Below the pieces are notes generated by a model. The model made no database searches. It was given only the letters and a program-made list of their open reading frames with translations, and had not been told where the DNA came from. This document shows, piece after piece, positions 20,606-30,191 of a DNA stretch of 64,000 nt. Numbering within the stretch: position 1 is the stretch's first letter; each line of letters opens with the position of its first letter. The stretch comes from Paratrimastix pyriformis (taxonomy: Eukaryota > Preaxostyla > Paratrimastigidae), in contig JAPMOS010000023.1 in NCBI GenBank assembly GCA_027972325.1, forward strand, positions 382,001-446,000. The letters run 5' to 3'. A program made the position numbers and the translations under genes.

Positions 20606-21135
20606 TCGTGTGAATGCCCGACAAATGGGTCATTAAACGGAAGCCTCATTTTAGTGCATTGCAAGGCAGTGGACGCGATCGAATGTGAATCTCCACGGGA
20701 GTTTGACCGGCTCTATCCTTGTATCAGGTATGTCTCGTCCCCCCCCCCCCCCCCCCCCCCCCCCGACACGGGTGGGGCGGCCTTATGTTTGATCAAACGC
20801 TCTCGGAAATGGAGGATGATTATTTTGTGTGTGTTTTGTTTTGGTTTTGCGATTCGCGGCACCCTTTCACAGGACGGGCCCTTCGTTTCCGACCGCTGTA
20901 CTTTTTTCGATCTTTTTCGGCCTGTTTGGTCCGTGCTCCTCGCTCAGCTGCCCTCTGACGGGCCCATTTTTTCCTTCAAGGGGGGGACCGCTTCTACCTG
21001 GGACACTTGGCCATGGGGTTGGTGAAGCTGTCGAGCTTGGGGGGACTCGGCGTCTGGTGGCTCGTGGACATCATTTTGCTCGTCACCGACCACCTGCATC
21101 CCCTCGACGGCTCCGGCTGGGATACACATCTGTGA
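20606..21135 (+). CDS. TM2-domain membrane protein (5' end unresolved)
   Basis: Member of the TM2D family: a Cys-rich extracellular part followed by two close transmembrane segments. Supported exons: ~20606-20727, 20873-20928, 20981-21135. The first encodes SCECPTNGSLNGSLILVHCKAVDAIEC...RLYPCIR, matching the family pattern of spaced cysteines ending in PCI. The others encode PTAVLFSIFFGLFGGDRFYLGHLAMG and LGVWWLVDIILLVTDHLHP, with the GxFGxDRFYLG hallmark and an Asp within the second helix. A signal peptide is expected. A hydrophobic stretch (KLTAVSFFAVLCGSILACWV, about 20425-20490) in another frame could be it, joined by an intron I cannot place. That segment lies in the BBS8 5' region, so the two genes may overlap head to head. 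Confidence 0.8.
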
Positions 21136-21214
21136 CGGACACGCCTGGATTGCCGGAATCCGGACGACCTCCTGTTGTACCACAAAAAACACAAAGAAAA
21201 GGATGCGCGCTTGT

Positions 21215-21687
21215 CTAGTCCTTCTTCTTGTCCTCGACGGCCGTCGGGGCTGCGGCGGTGCTGCTCTCGGGACGAACAACTTGGTCGCCAACCATGCTCA
21301 TGAACCTGATCATTGTGATTTGGAAAAGGAGAAATGAGTCCACGAAAAAGGAAAATGCTGCCGCGGGAAGGACCATTTAAATGAGACGATCAGGCCGATG
21401 CCGAGGAAAAACATGATATAAACATGAATGTTCACCCAGCCCATAAGATGGCAACTCACAATCAGGAAAAGCAAAGAGGCCATCATCACCACAAAAATAA
21501 GATCGAGCCACCTCAGCAGCTTGTTGCTGACCCCCGGATTGAGGAGGGAGAGAATGCCCGTCTCAGGGAAGGGCTTTTCTTCGGATGAAGCAGTGGTTGC
21601 AGGGGTCGCAGGGACAGCAGGAGCAACCTCAACCGAGCTCGTGGCGACCGGTGCGGAGTCAGGAGCGGAGGATTCCGTCGTGGACAT
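21215..21687 (-). CDS. Pkr1-like ER membrane protein (V-ATPase assembly)
   Basis: Small two-helix membrane protein resembling yeast Pkr1, which assists V-ATPase assembly in the ER. Exons 21374-21687 and 21215-21305 give 134 residues. After an Ala/Thr/Ser-rich N-terminus it reads LLNPGVSNKLLRWLDLIF, a first hydrophobic helix, then NIHVYIMFFLGIGLIVSFKWF as a second helix, then a short polar tail ending EDKKKD. The NPG...NIH...W-F pattern is the basis of the call. The Pkr1 family is short and poorly conserved, so function is tentative. Start lies 64 bp from the divergent DRC4 gene. Confidence 0.62.
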
Positions 21688-21751
21688 GTCTATTACCGGT
21701 GTCTAATAGGCTCGCTCCGAGAGGTTCAATTTTTTTCTCGAGGAGTTGTAA

Positions 21752-22529
21752 ATGTCAAGAGCGAATAGAGCAGGGACAGCAAGACCAGTCCCAGAGCCCC
21801 CAGCACCATCAGATCCTGTCGAGGAACTCCGGCAACTAACCGAAGAGGCCTTGAAAACCACATTGGAAACGGCTCAACAGGACGCCGAGCTTCAGCTGCG
21901 TCTCCGCAATCTGACACAGGTTGAGCGGGTCTGCTCCTTCTCTTTAGGTTCTTGATGATCCGACCCTTTTCCTCCAGGATAAAGTTAATCAATATTGGAA
22001 TGTCGCCCGAAAAGAGGTCGGCTTGCTGAAAGCCCGATTGAAAAACGTTGAGACAGAAATGGAACAAGACAAAGAAGATCACCGGGCGGAGACAAGGGTC
22101 TGGACACCCCCCCCCCGCCCCGCCCCGCCCCGCCCCGCCCCAGAGCAGCCCGGGTCTCAGCAGCCCATCCCCCGCACCGCCGCCGCCACCACCACCACCA
22201 CCACCACCACAGCAAGTCGAGCAGAAGGTGACGGCCGACCTGGACCGGCACGAGGGCGAGCTGAAGCGGGTCGAACTGGAGAAGGAGACCCTCCTCAAGC
22301 TCGCCTCGGACCTCCATGAGACCACGTCCGTCGCCCGGCGCCCCGGGCATATCGTCTCGGCCACCGATCGCTCCAACACCATCCCCTCCCTCCTTCCCTC
22401 CATCCCCCATGGGCGCCAGGACGGAGAAGCTGAAGAAGGAGAAGAAGGGCCTCAAGGAGGCCTACGCGGACATGGAGGGCGAGTTCATCTCCCAGGTGAC
22501 CGGCCAGAAGGTGGTCCGTACCCACCCGT

Positions 22530-22560
<31 letters not shown>

Positions 22561-22871
22561 CCCCCTCCCCACGCCCAACCGCGCCCAACCGCGCCCAACC
22601 GCGCCCAACCGCGCCCAACCGCGCCCAACCGCGCCCAACCGCCCCATCCGCTCGCCCCATCCCCGCTCACCCAACCCCATCCCCGCTCACCCCATCCCGC
22701 ACCGGATTGGCAGCAAGAGAACGCGGAGATGCTCTCGAAGTCCCTCGATGCCGAGCTTGCAGCCCTCCAGGTCCCTCCTGCCGCCCACGCCCCGCCCACG
22801 CCCACTTCCCGCCAGCCCCACGCCCTGCCTTGACATCCAACTGAAAACGACAATCGCTCACGTGGCCGGAT

Positions 22872-22905
<34 letters not shown>

Positions 22906-24650
22906 CGCGCGACGGGTCCATGGGTTGGTGGTGGCTGGTGTCCGTGGCGGCGGGGCAGCGGCGGCTGGAGGAGAAGCTGGAGCGGCTGCGGCTGGATCTC
23001 GACCTGCGCCGGAAGGTGGAGCTGCGCGAGATCGAGGAGCGCAAGAACCGCCACATCAACGAGCTCCTCCGCCGCCACCGGGCCGCCTTCGCCGAGGCCA
23101 AGAGCTTCTACAACGAGATCACACGCTCCAACCTGCGCATGATCCGCTCCCTCAAGGCCCGCCGCCCCGCACCTGTGCTCCCGCCACCACCCGCCCGTCA
23201 CCCGCCCCACACCCCCACGCTCGCCCCTCGCCCGCCCCGCACCCCATATGCTCGCCCCTCGCCCGCCCCACTTGCTCACAGCAGTCTGCTGCTGGGACGG
23301 GGGCCTGTCCTGCGGTTATGGGCGGGGGGCATGGCGGCGCGTGGGTGTGGCGGCGCAGGCTGAGATCGAGCAGCACGACAAGACCCACGCGGCCATCCTG
23401 CACCAGCGGAGCGAGCTGCAGACCCGGACGGACGAGCTGCAGCCCCAGCTCGAGCTGGCCGAGCAGAAGGTCAAGCGGAAGCTCCTCAAGCTCGCAAACT
23501 ACGAGAAGGCCCGCACCGCGGCCCCCCATCCCCCCATCCCCTACTCCCCCTCCCGCCCGCCCGCCTCCCTCTCCACTCGCCCCGTTCGCTTGGCCGGGTT
23601 TTGTCCGGACCGGTCAGCCCCTGCTTCGCTCAGCGGGCCCTGCCAGACAGACCTCCGGTCGTTTGGTGGTCTGACCATCGCAGCCGCGGCTGTGTGCGGG
23701 GGTGCGACTGTGTGCGGGGGTGCGGCTGTGTGCGGGGGTGCCTGTTGGACCCACAGGACCGGGCCTCGCTGCAGAACACCACCACCCGGATCGGGGCCAT
23801 CAGGGAGCAGATCGGCCGCCTCACCGCCGAGCACGACGACCTCGAGGCCCGCTTCCAGAAGGTCCCCCCGCCCCGCCCTCGTCATGCCATGCCCCTCTCC
23901 CTCCCTCCCCGCCCCTCGCCATGCCCCGATCCTTGCCGCTCCCTGCCCCCGCTGCTCGACCTCGACCCGACCCCGGCGGCCGCGGGCGTGTGGCCACTGG
24001 CGGGTGTGTGGCGGGTTGTGGGGCCTGCAGGCGCAACAAGACCGGGACGACCTGGAGGGGCGTTTCGAGGAGGCCCTCGAGCGGGTCCACGCCAAGTCCC
24101 GCGCCACATGCGACGTCCTCAACGCCCGCATCGAGCGGGCCCACCAGGACCTCCTCGAGAAGGTCCCCGCCCGCCCACAGCCCACAGCCCACAGCCCACA
24201 GCCCATGCTCTCATGCCCGCCTGCCCCGGCCCCGGCCCTGACCACGACGCCACACCCCACTGGGCCTGCATGCAGGAGACCCGGCTGAACGAGATCCTGC
24301 GGGCGTCCCACCTGGACCCGGCCGCGCTGCGGGTGGTGACCCAGCGGCTGGACGAGGTCCTCTCGGCCAAGAACAAGGCCATCCGCGACCTCCAGTACGA
24401 GGTGCACAGGGTCACCAAGGTCCGCCCCCTGCCCCCCCGGGCTGCCCCCCCGGGCTGCCCGCACCACGGCGCCTGGGCTCACCCGCTCCCCCACATCCGC
24501 TCCTCGGTCCAGGCGCACAACGACGCGGTGCGGGTGTACGAGGCCAAGCTGATCGAGTTCGGGGTGCCGCCCGAGGAGCTCGGCTACGAGCCGGTCCTCA
24601 CCCGCACCACCACCGGCCCCGCGGGGCTCGTCTCGGCCCTGGGGGCTTAG
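21752..24650 (+). CDS. DRC4: Dynein regulatory complex subunit 4 (DRC4/GAS8)
   Basis: Coiled-coil subunit of the nexin-dynein regulatory complex of motile axonemes. Exons 21752-21919, 21948-22097, 22213-22325, 22420-22513, 22714-22770, 22959-23156, 23359-23508, 23757-23861, 24031-24162, 24276-24419, 24513-24650 give 482 residues, close to human GAS8. Coiled coil throughout. Diagnostic blocks: LDLRRKVELREIEERKNRHI, RSNLRMIRSLK, LLKLANYEKD, ASHLDPAALRVVTQRLDEVL, KNKAIRDLQYEV, and the C-terminal VYEAKLIEFGVPPEELGY ending GPAGLVSALGA. Intron 21920-21947 is only 28 bp. Introns 23157-23358 and 23509-23756 begin with GC after AAG. Poly-C runs occupy introns 22514-22713 and 22771-22958. Confidence 0.95.
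22528..22560. repeat. poly-C tract followed by (CGCCCAAC)n in DRC4 intron
   Basis: A C run of about 30 interrupted by single T, then seven to eight copies of CGCCCAAC to about 22640, in intron 22514-22713. Confidence 0.85.
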
Positions 24651-24832
24651 GCTACCACGCCTCTCCCGCCTGCCCTCCGCACTTGTTGTTTTTGTACCCC
24701 CTCCCATCCCCCCTCCCCCCCTCCTCTCCCACTTGGGCCGCCAGGGGCCGCCAGCACGCCCGGCCTGTGTTTGCGGACCGACGCGACGAATGGAACGATG
24801 ACGACATACACGCATTCCGGCAGAAGACCCGT

Positions 24833-26776
24833 TCAGGCAGACTCACCCGGGGGCACCTCCTCCTCGGCAGGGGCCGCAGGGGGAGACTCGCTGCGGGGCG
24901 GAGAAGAATGCTGCGGCGCCTCGGGTTCGGCAGGTGCAGGGGCGGCCTCGGGCTGGCTGGGCTCGGGCTGGCTGGGCTCGGGCTGGCTGGGCTCGGGCTG
25001 GCTGGGCTCGGGGTTCTGGGGCCGGGGGGCCGTGGCCTCCGACGGGACAGGGGCTGGAGCCGCAGGCACGGGAGAAGCCGGGTTGGGCTGCTGCTCAGGG
25101 GCTGGCGGAGTCTCGGGGGCGGCAGGGGAGGCGGGGGAGCGGTCCTGAGGCGGCTGTTGCTGTTGCTGTTGCTGTGCGTCTCGGGGAGGGCTGCGCGAAG
25201 AGGGTCTGTTCCTCTTGAAGCGCTCGCCAGAGGGTCCCGCAGGGGGCGGGGGCCTGCGGCGATCGTCCCGCTGGTAGTTGTCGTGCGGTGGATAGCCACC
25301 GTCCCGTCGGTCATCGCGCCGGTCGAAGGGACGCGGTGGGGGAGGGGGCCCGCGGTAGTCGCGGCCTCCCCGGAAGTCGCGATCGTCGGGGCGCGAGCGG
25401 CGCATGGGCAGCCGATCGGGGGGCGGAGACCGGTCGCGCCGATAGGGCGGGAGGTCATCATAGCGCGGAGCAGGGCCGGGTGGGTACCGGGGATAGTCTC
25501 GGGGGGGCTCGTCCCGATAGCGGGGTGGGGGCGGGGGGTAGTGGTCGGTCCGGCTTGGGGGTGGTGGAATGGGCCGACTCGGAGGAGGCTGGGAACGGTC
25601 GCGGTGCGAACGAGCGACATGGAGTTTCCGACCCTCGTACACATAGCCGCTCTCGCTGTTCATGGCCTGGATGGCGTCTTCGGCATCTTGCGGGTTTTCG
25701 AATTCCTGAAGGCACAATTTGATGGATTCCAGTGACGGATGAAGACAGACCACAAAGGCAAAACCGTCCTTCTTATCGACATTGCGGAGGGGACCATAGT
25801 GATTGAAAATGTAGACGAGATCAACATTGCCTGGAGGGAGATTGCCAACATAAACGGTGCACCCTGAACGACCAGAAGCAGTTGGGTATCGAGGTGGCGA
25901 GGGCGAGCGCCTCGATGGAGGATAATCGGACGAAGGCGGTGCACGCCGTCCGTCGTCTCCATCGCGCGAAGATCCTTCATCCTCAAGCAGAGTGATCATG
26001 CTGCCATCAACAGAAGTTCCGGAAAGCTCACGAATTGCATTGATCATCTCATCATGGCGGCTAAATTCCACAACGCCAGTAGGGGCAGCACTCGAGTTGC
26101 GGTAAACATTGGCATAGTAAATCTCGGAACCAGTTCGTTGGCGGATGAAATCCTTCAGCTCTTGCCAGCGGAACGATTCAGGAACATTCCTGACAATTAC
26201 ACGATACCCACGTCGTGGACCTTGGCCTTCAGGAGAGCGGGGTCGCGACGGAGGTCCCCGAGAAGTTGGGGGAGGCGCAGAATCAAGGGGAGGGCGATCG
26301 GCATCACGGTTCGCCGGACGAGTCGGCGCTCCGCCTTTTGCAAAATCAACCTTGATTCTTGTACCCTCCAGTTCATAACCATCCAAGGCAGAAAGAGCAG
26401 CGCGAGAATCTTCGATATTGCTGAACTCCTAGAGAGACAATGCGGTGGCGAGTGGGAGGTTGGGAATAGAGCCAAGAGATAGCGTTGCCCACACCAAGGA
26501 ACCAAATCGCAACCAGACAGCCCCAAAGAGAAGATCCGAGAGAATTGCGGCACAGGATGGAGAGATCACAAACCACGAAGCCGAATTCACCTTTCAGCTC
26601 ACAAGATGTCACATTGCCGTAGTGGGAAAAGAGGTCGGTGAGGTGGCGGAGCTGTACACGCTCATTCAGTCTGCCTGTGATTGAAGGGACGCATGAGAAC
26701 CATCCATTTCAAAAATCCAAGATAACGCACCTACGTATAGTTTTCGCGAGGGCAGCGGGCGCTGATCTGCCATCAT
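24833..26776 (-). CDS. SR-like RNA-binding protein with three RRMs
   Basis: Exons 26731-26776, 26574-26674, 25751-26428 and 24833-25705 give 565 residues. RRM1 (about 1-80) starts SRKLYVGRLNE, includes LFSHYGNVTSCELKGEFGFVEFSN and ends DGYELEGTRIKVDFAKG. RRM2 starts YRVIVRNVPESFRWQELKDFI and RRM3 starts CTVYVGNLPPGNVDLVYIFNHYG with RNP1 DGFAFVEFENPQDAEDAI. The rest is Arg/Asp/Pro-rich (DRDRSPPP-like, many YPP and RDD) then Pro/Ala-rich with four SQPEP repeats from a 15-bp minisatellite at 24950-25015. SR proteins such as SRSF1 have one or two RRMs, so three is unusual. Likely a splicing regulator. Start could be 26773 or 26776 (two adjacent ATGs). Confidence 0.85.
24950..25016 (-). repeat. 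15-bp coding minisatellite (SQPEP)n
   Basis: Four copies of a 15-bp unit encoding SQPEP in the tail of the three-RRM protein. Confidence 0.88.
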
Positions 26777-27112
26777 GAGGAGAACGACTTGGACAACGTC
26801 CCCAAAGGGTGATGAAGATTCCGGAGAGAAAATGGTCTTTGTCTTCCACACGAGGCTCGCGGTCCCACGTTGGATCGAAGACGAAAACAGGGGTGGGAAT
26901 ATGGAAGAGAAGAGAATACCGATCAAACCCATGCATAAAATCATAAACCGGGATCGAGGATCGATCTTCCAATTAAAAAAAGAAAACATCAGATTCGAGC
27001 CAAAAGAAGACCCTCATCGAGTAGTAGACCGCATCGGCATGCGATCACACAACTCCCAAGTAATGGTCGGAGATGCTCCGCTCGCCAGAGAGTCGCGGGT
27101 GGGTCCAACAAC
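26777..27112. other. Intergenic region upstream of the three-RRM gene
   Basis: 336 bp of lower GC than the genes, without a recognisable coding sequence. It should hold the promoter of the RRM gene. A GTGAGTTG sequence directly after the last coding bases of the upstream minus-strand gene (27113) looks like a canonical donor, so that gene could have a further 3' exon in this stretch. Confidence 0.35.
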
Positions 27113-27990
27113 TCACCTCGAGTCGTCGGCATTTTTCCTCTTCGGGGTGGATTTGGGGGCAGGCCTGGAAGAAGTACTGGGGGTATCTTCCTCGGGGGCA
27201 GGACGGGACCGCTTCCCACGTGGATGAGTAGCTTTCTTGGTGGGAGTGTCAGCAGAGCGTGGATGCTTCCTGGGGCTCGAGCCTGGAGCAGGGGCATCAG
27301 AGCCAACGCTGGTGGCTGTGGCAGCAGGGACGATCTCGAACGTTTGGGTGGGAACTTTCTTCTTTTTTTGCGGCTTCGACTTCTTCGAGGGCGCGGAAGC
27401 CTTTTCTCCCATATCGGCGAGAACTTTCTCGCGAATGGTTGTCTGAAACATCAAGTGAACGCCCCGTCAGGAGCTGAAAAGGCACAGCACAGACCCTCTT
27501 CTTTTGACGTTGGTCGTAACGTTCTTGCTTCTCGGCCTTTTTCCTTGCCACATGCACAGCTTTAAGCTCGGCGTTTTTTGATTTCTGTTCTAAATCAGCA
27601 TCAAACGAAGACGATATCATACCGGCAATTTCGAGCGCTTTCGATTTCTGGTGAGGGTAAATGGTTGGATTCACAGAAGGAACAACCAGACATCAGCAAA
27701 ATTTCCTCCACGTGTTCTGTGGGAAGGCGCAGGCTTTTTCTTTTTTTCGATTGTGTTCTGAGGCTTCGGATTGCGCGGAGGCTGACTTCCCTCAGACATT
27801 GCGGACACTTCACCAGGGTTCCAGACTCATTCCGGAGGAGTTCATCGCAGAGTTCGGGGACTCATAGGGGCACTCGAAAATTGTGTCCGAGTGCCAATAC
27901 CGATGAGTGTATCTCCCCTTCTTCTTTAACAGTTATCTCCTCAATTGCACCACTTCCGCCGGCCTTCGCGCCTTAACGTCCCCGGCAACA
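27113..27990 (-). CDS. Unrecognised basic protein with CPxC motif, coiled coil and Lys-rich tail
   Basis: I do not recognise this gene. Two exons are well supported: 27495-27647 (KSKALEIAGMISSSF..., a charged helix with ARKKAEKQERYDQRQKKR) and 27113-27442 (TIREKVLADMGEKA, then QKKKKV and a Ser/Thr/Pro/Lys-rich tail ending KSTPKRKNADDSR), joined in phase across intron 27443-27494. Upstream, 27800-27870 encodes LCDELLRNESGTLVKCPQCL in an open frame that continues to a CSFC motif, which might form a zinc ribbon, but splice joins there are unresolved. The 5' limit of 27990 is an estimate set by the divergent esterase gene. The basic Lys/Ser-rich tail suggests a nuclear protein; that is inference. 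Confidence 0.45.
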
Positions 27991-28025
27991 CTTTTTCTGC
28001 CAGTTTTTTGGCAAGTGTCCATTCG

Positions 28026-30058
28026 ATGCCGGTTCGGTTCTTTCTTCTCTTTCTGCCGCTCGTTTTGTGCGCTCCCACTGTTGACATCACTGTTCGGGTT
28101 TGGTACCGCGAGGCTCGAGTCTGCAAGCCTTGGGATGTCGAGTCCAACCGACTTTTTGGTGTCCGTCCTAGCTCTGCAATCACAATGTTTTCATTCGGGG
28201 CGATCTTTGCGGCCTATCGTGGGACGTGGGCACAATTTTGACTCATAAAGGGAATGATAATTGGGAATCAACGTTACACTGCACCGCTTCGGATGCTGGC
28301 AAGACGTCTGCATCCACACACACTGACTTGAAACCTTTCCCCCCACCTTTCCCCCCACACCTTTCCCCCCACGCGCTGACTTGACACCTTTCCCGCTAGC
28401 ATTTCCATGAAAGTCCTTGTTGATGATTCTCAATGGCAAGTGGGCACCAACGACCAGTTCATTGTGCCGACTCGTTCTGGGGGTGTCGCCGAACTCTATC
28501 CTTGGTTTTTTACATCCAAAGGCAGTTATGAATTGATGGATGGCGGGGAGGTTTTTTCTCCCCAGCTCAACAACACTCGCCCCGTGGTGGTGTACACACC
28601 TCCGTCGTATCTGGAAAATCCCCATAAGGTCTCTATCCTTCTGCATTTCATCTCCTGGCACCCGCTCAACCCTGCCCTCATCGGGGCACGACAGCCACTC
28701 CGCCACCTGCTTGTGATGCACGACGGACAGAATCTCTTCAACGACAGCACAAGCTTTATCGGAGAAGCCTGGCGCGTCCAGGAAGCTGCTGACGAACTGA
28801 TCACAGGAGGCCAGACGGACGAGGTCGGCTTCGCCCCCCTCCACTCCACCCCACACCCCCCCTCGCGCAAGCCAAGCATTCCATCGTCGGCCACCCACCC
28901 ACCACCCCCCAAACGTACCCACGCACCCGGCGACATGGACACACGCACTTACCCATCACATCCCCCCCCCCCCCCCCCCCCCCCGCCCTCTCTGGATCTG
29001 CGGTTGCCCGCACCGCAGTTTTTGATTGTCGGCCCATACAACACGGCCGATCGGATGAATGAATACACCTACTCGTACGACCCGAAGTCTGTCTATCTCC
29101 CAACTCCCCGCTTGGGGGTGTCTGGGCGAGGGCGGGCAGCTGACCATCATTGGCGCCCAGCCGGAAATGGGGCGGGGCCGGGGTGGGTCTGGGCCGGGGT
29201 GGGTCTGGGCCGGGGTGGTGGGACCAGTGTCTCCTCACTGTGCGCCTCACGTTCCAACCCCACCCACCCGTTCGGCGGTTCTCCGGGGCCAGGTACCAAG
29301 TGGGAGGCAAGGTCTGGCCTTCTCCCCAGCAGTTGGTGGACGCTGTCTGTTGGTGGCCCGCAGGGTGACCTGTACCTTCAGTTCGTGCGGGAGACCCTGC
29401 TTCCTCTTGTGCAAGTCTGTCCGCCGCCCCCCTCCGGATCTGTGCCGTTCTCATGCCAGCCGTTGTTCCACAGAAGCGCTACAGGCTGACCGCCGACGCG
29501 ACTCTGGGCATGATGGGCTCGTCGCTGGGGGGCCTGGTCTGTGTGCCGTTCATCTCCCACCCCCCTCCCTCCCTCCCGCCGCCACCTTGCACCAGGCTGC
29601 CGAGCGTAACTGCCGAGCGTAAGAGGCTCATTCCGCTCCCTATCTCACCCGCAGATCTCCTGCTATGAGGGATGGCGGCCGACCCAGGAGCACCCCTTCA
29701 GTCGGCTCGGCTGCATCTCCTCCACCTTCGACTGGAACAGCGAGGATTTCCTCAACGTGGTCATGCCCCGGGCGGGGTTCGTTGCTTTTCCCACGTGGGC
29801 CCGAGTTGATTGGTTCTTCCTCATAGGGCTCCCAAGCCGGCACCGCTCACCTATCTGGACTCTGGCGACGTTGGAGATGACCTCGATGATCGCGACCAAA
29901 CAATTCGTGTCCGGGACGCGATGACAAAGAAGTATCATCTCGGAGACACGACACAGTACTACCTCGATCATGGTGCAGCGCACAACGAGCGCTACTGGGG
30001 GAAGAGAGTATGGAGGCCACTCCTGATGTTCTACCAGCCGACTCCGCGAGTCTTCTAA
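28026..30058 (+). CDS. Secreted esterase-D-like hydrolase with N-terminal carbohydrate-binding-like domain
   Basis: Exons 28026-28118, 28172-28305, 28400-28628, 28695-28823, 29019-29086, 29293-29311, 29364-29414, 29474-29536, 29655-29776, 29827-30058 give 379 residues. Starts with a signal peptide (MPVRFFLLFLPLVLC). Residues about 20-125 (NVFIRGDLCGLSWDVG, MKVLVDDSQWQVGTN, SPQL) resemble a starch-binding CBM20/CBM48-type beta-sandwich. The catalytic part is the alpha/beta-hydrolase Esterase D family: VVVYTPPSYLEN, LLVMHDGQNLF, nucleophile elbow GMMGSSLGG, acid region TYLDSGD, and terminal HNERYW supplying the histidine. The fungal/bacterial enterochelin-esterase family shares this layout. Substrate unknown, likely outside the cell or in a lysosome-like compartment. 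The 19-bp exon 29293-29311 encodes only part of YQVGGK. Start is close to the divergent gene's 5' end. Confidence 0.85.
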
Positions 30059-30191
30059 ACAACATTAAATTGAATCGCGCCAGCAACACGAAAGAAAAGG
30101 GTCTTTGACTGCCCCCGAGTGTGTCGTCGCTTGACGCTCGGCGTGACCAGACTGAGCTACCTCAGCCTTGGTTTAGCAGGCAAAGCTCTCG

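Noticed and set aside
30100-30180. tRNA-like stretch on the minus strand (GGCTGAGGTAGCTCAGTC...)
   Set aside because: It resembles an acceptor and D arm, but there is no anticodon arm of the right spacing, no TTCRA T-loop and no matching acceptor 3' strand.
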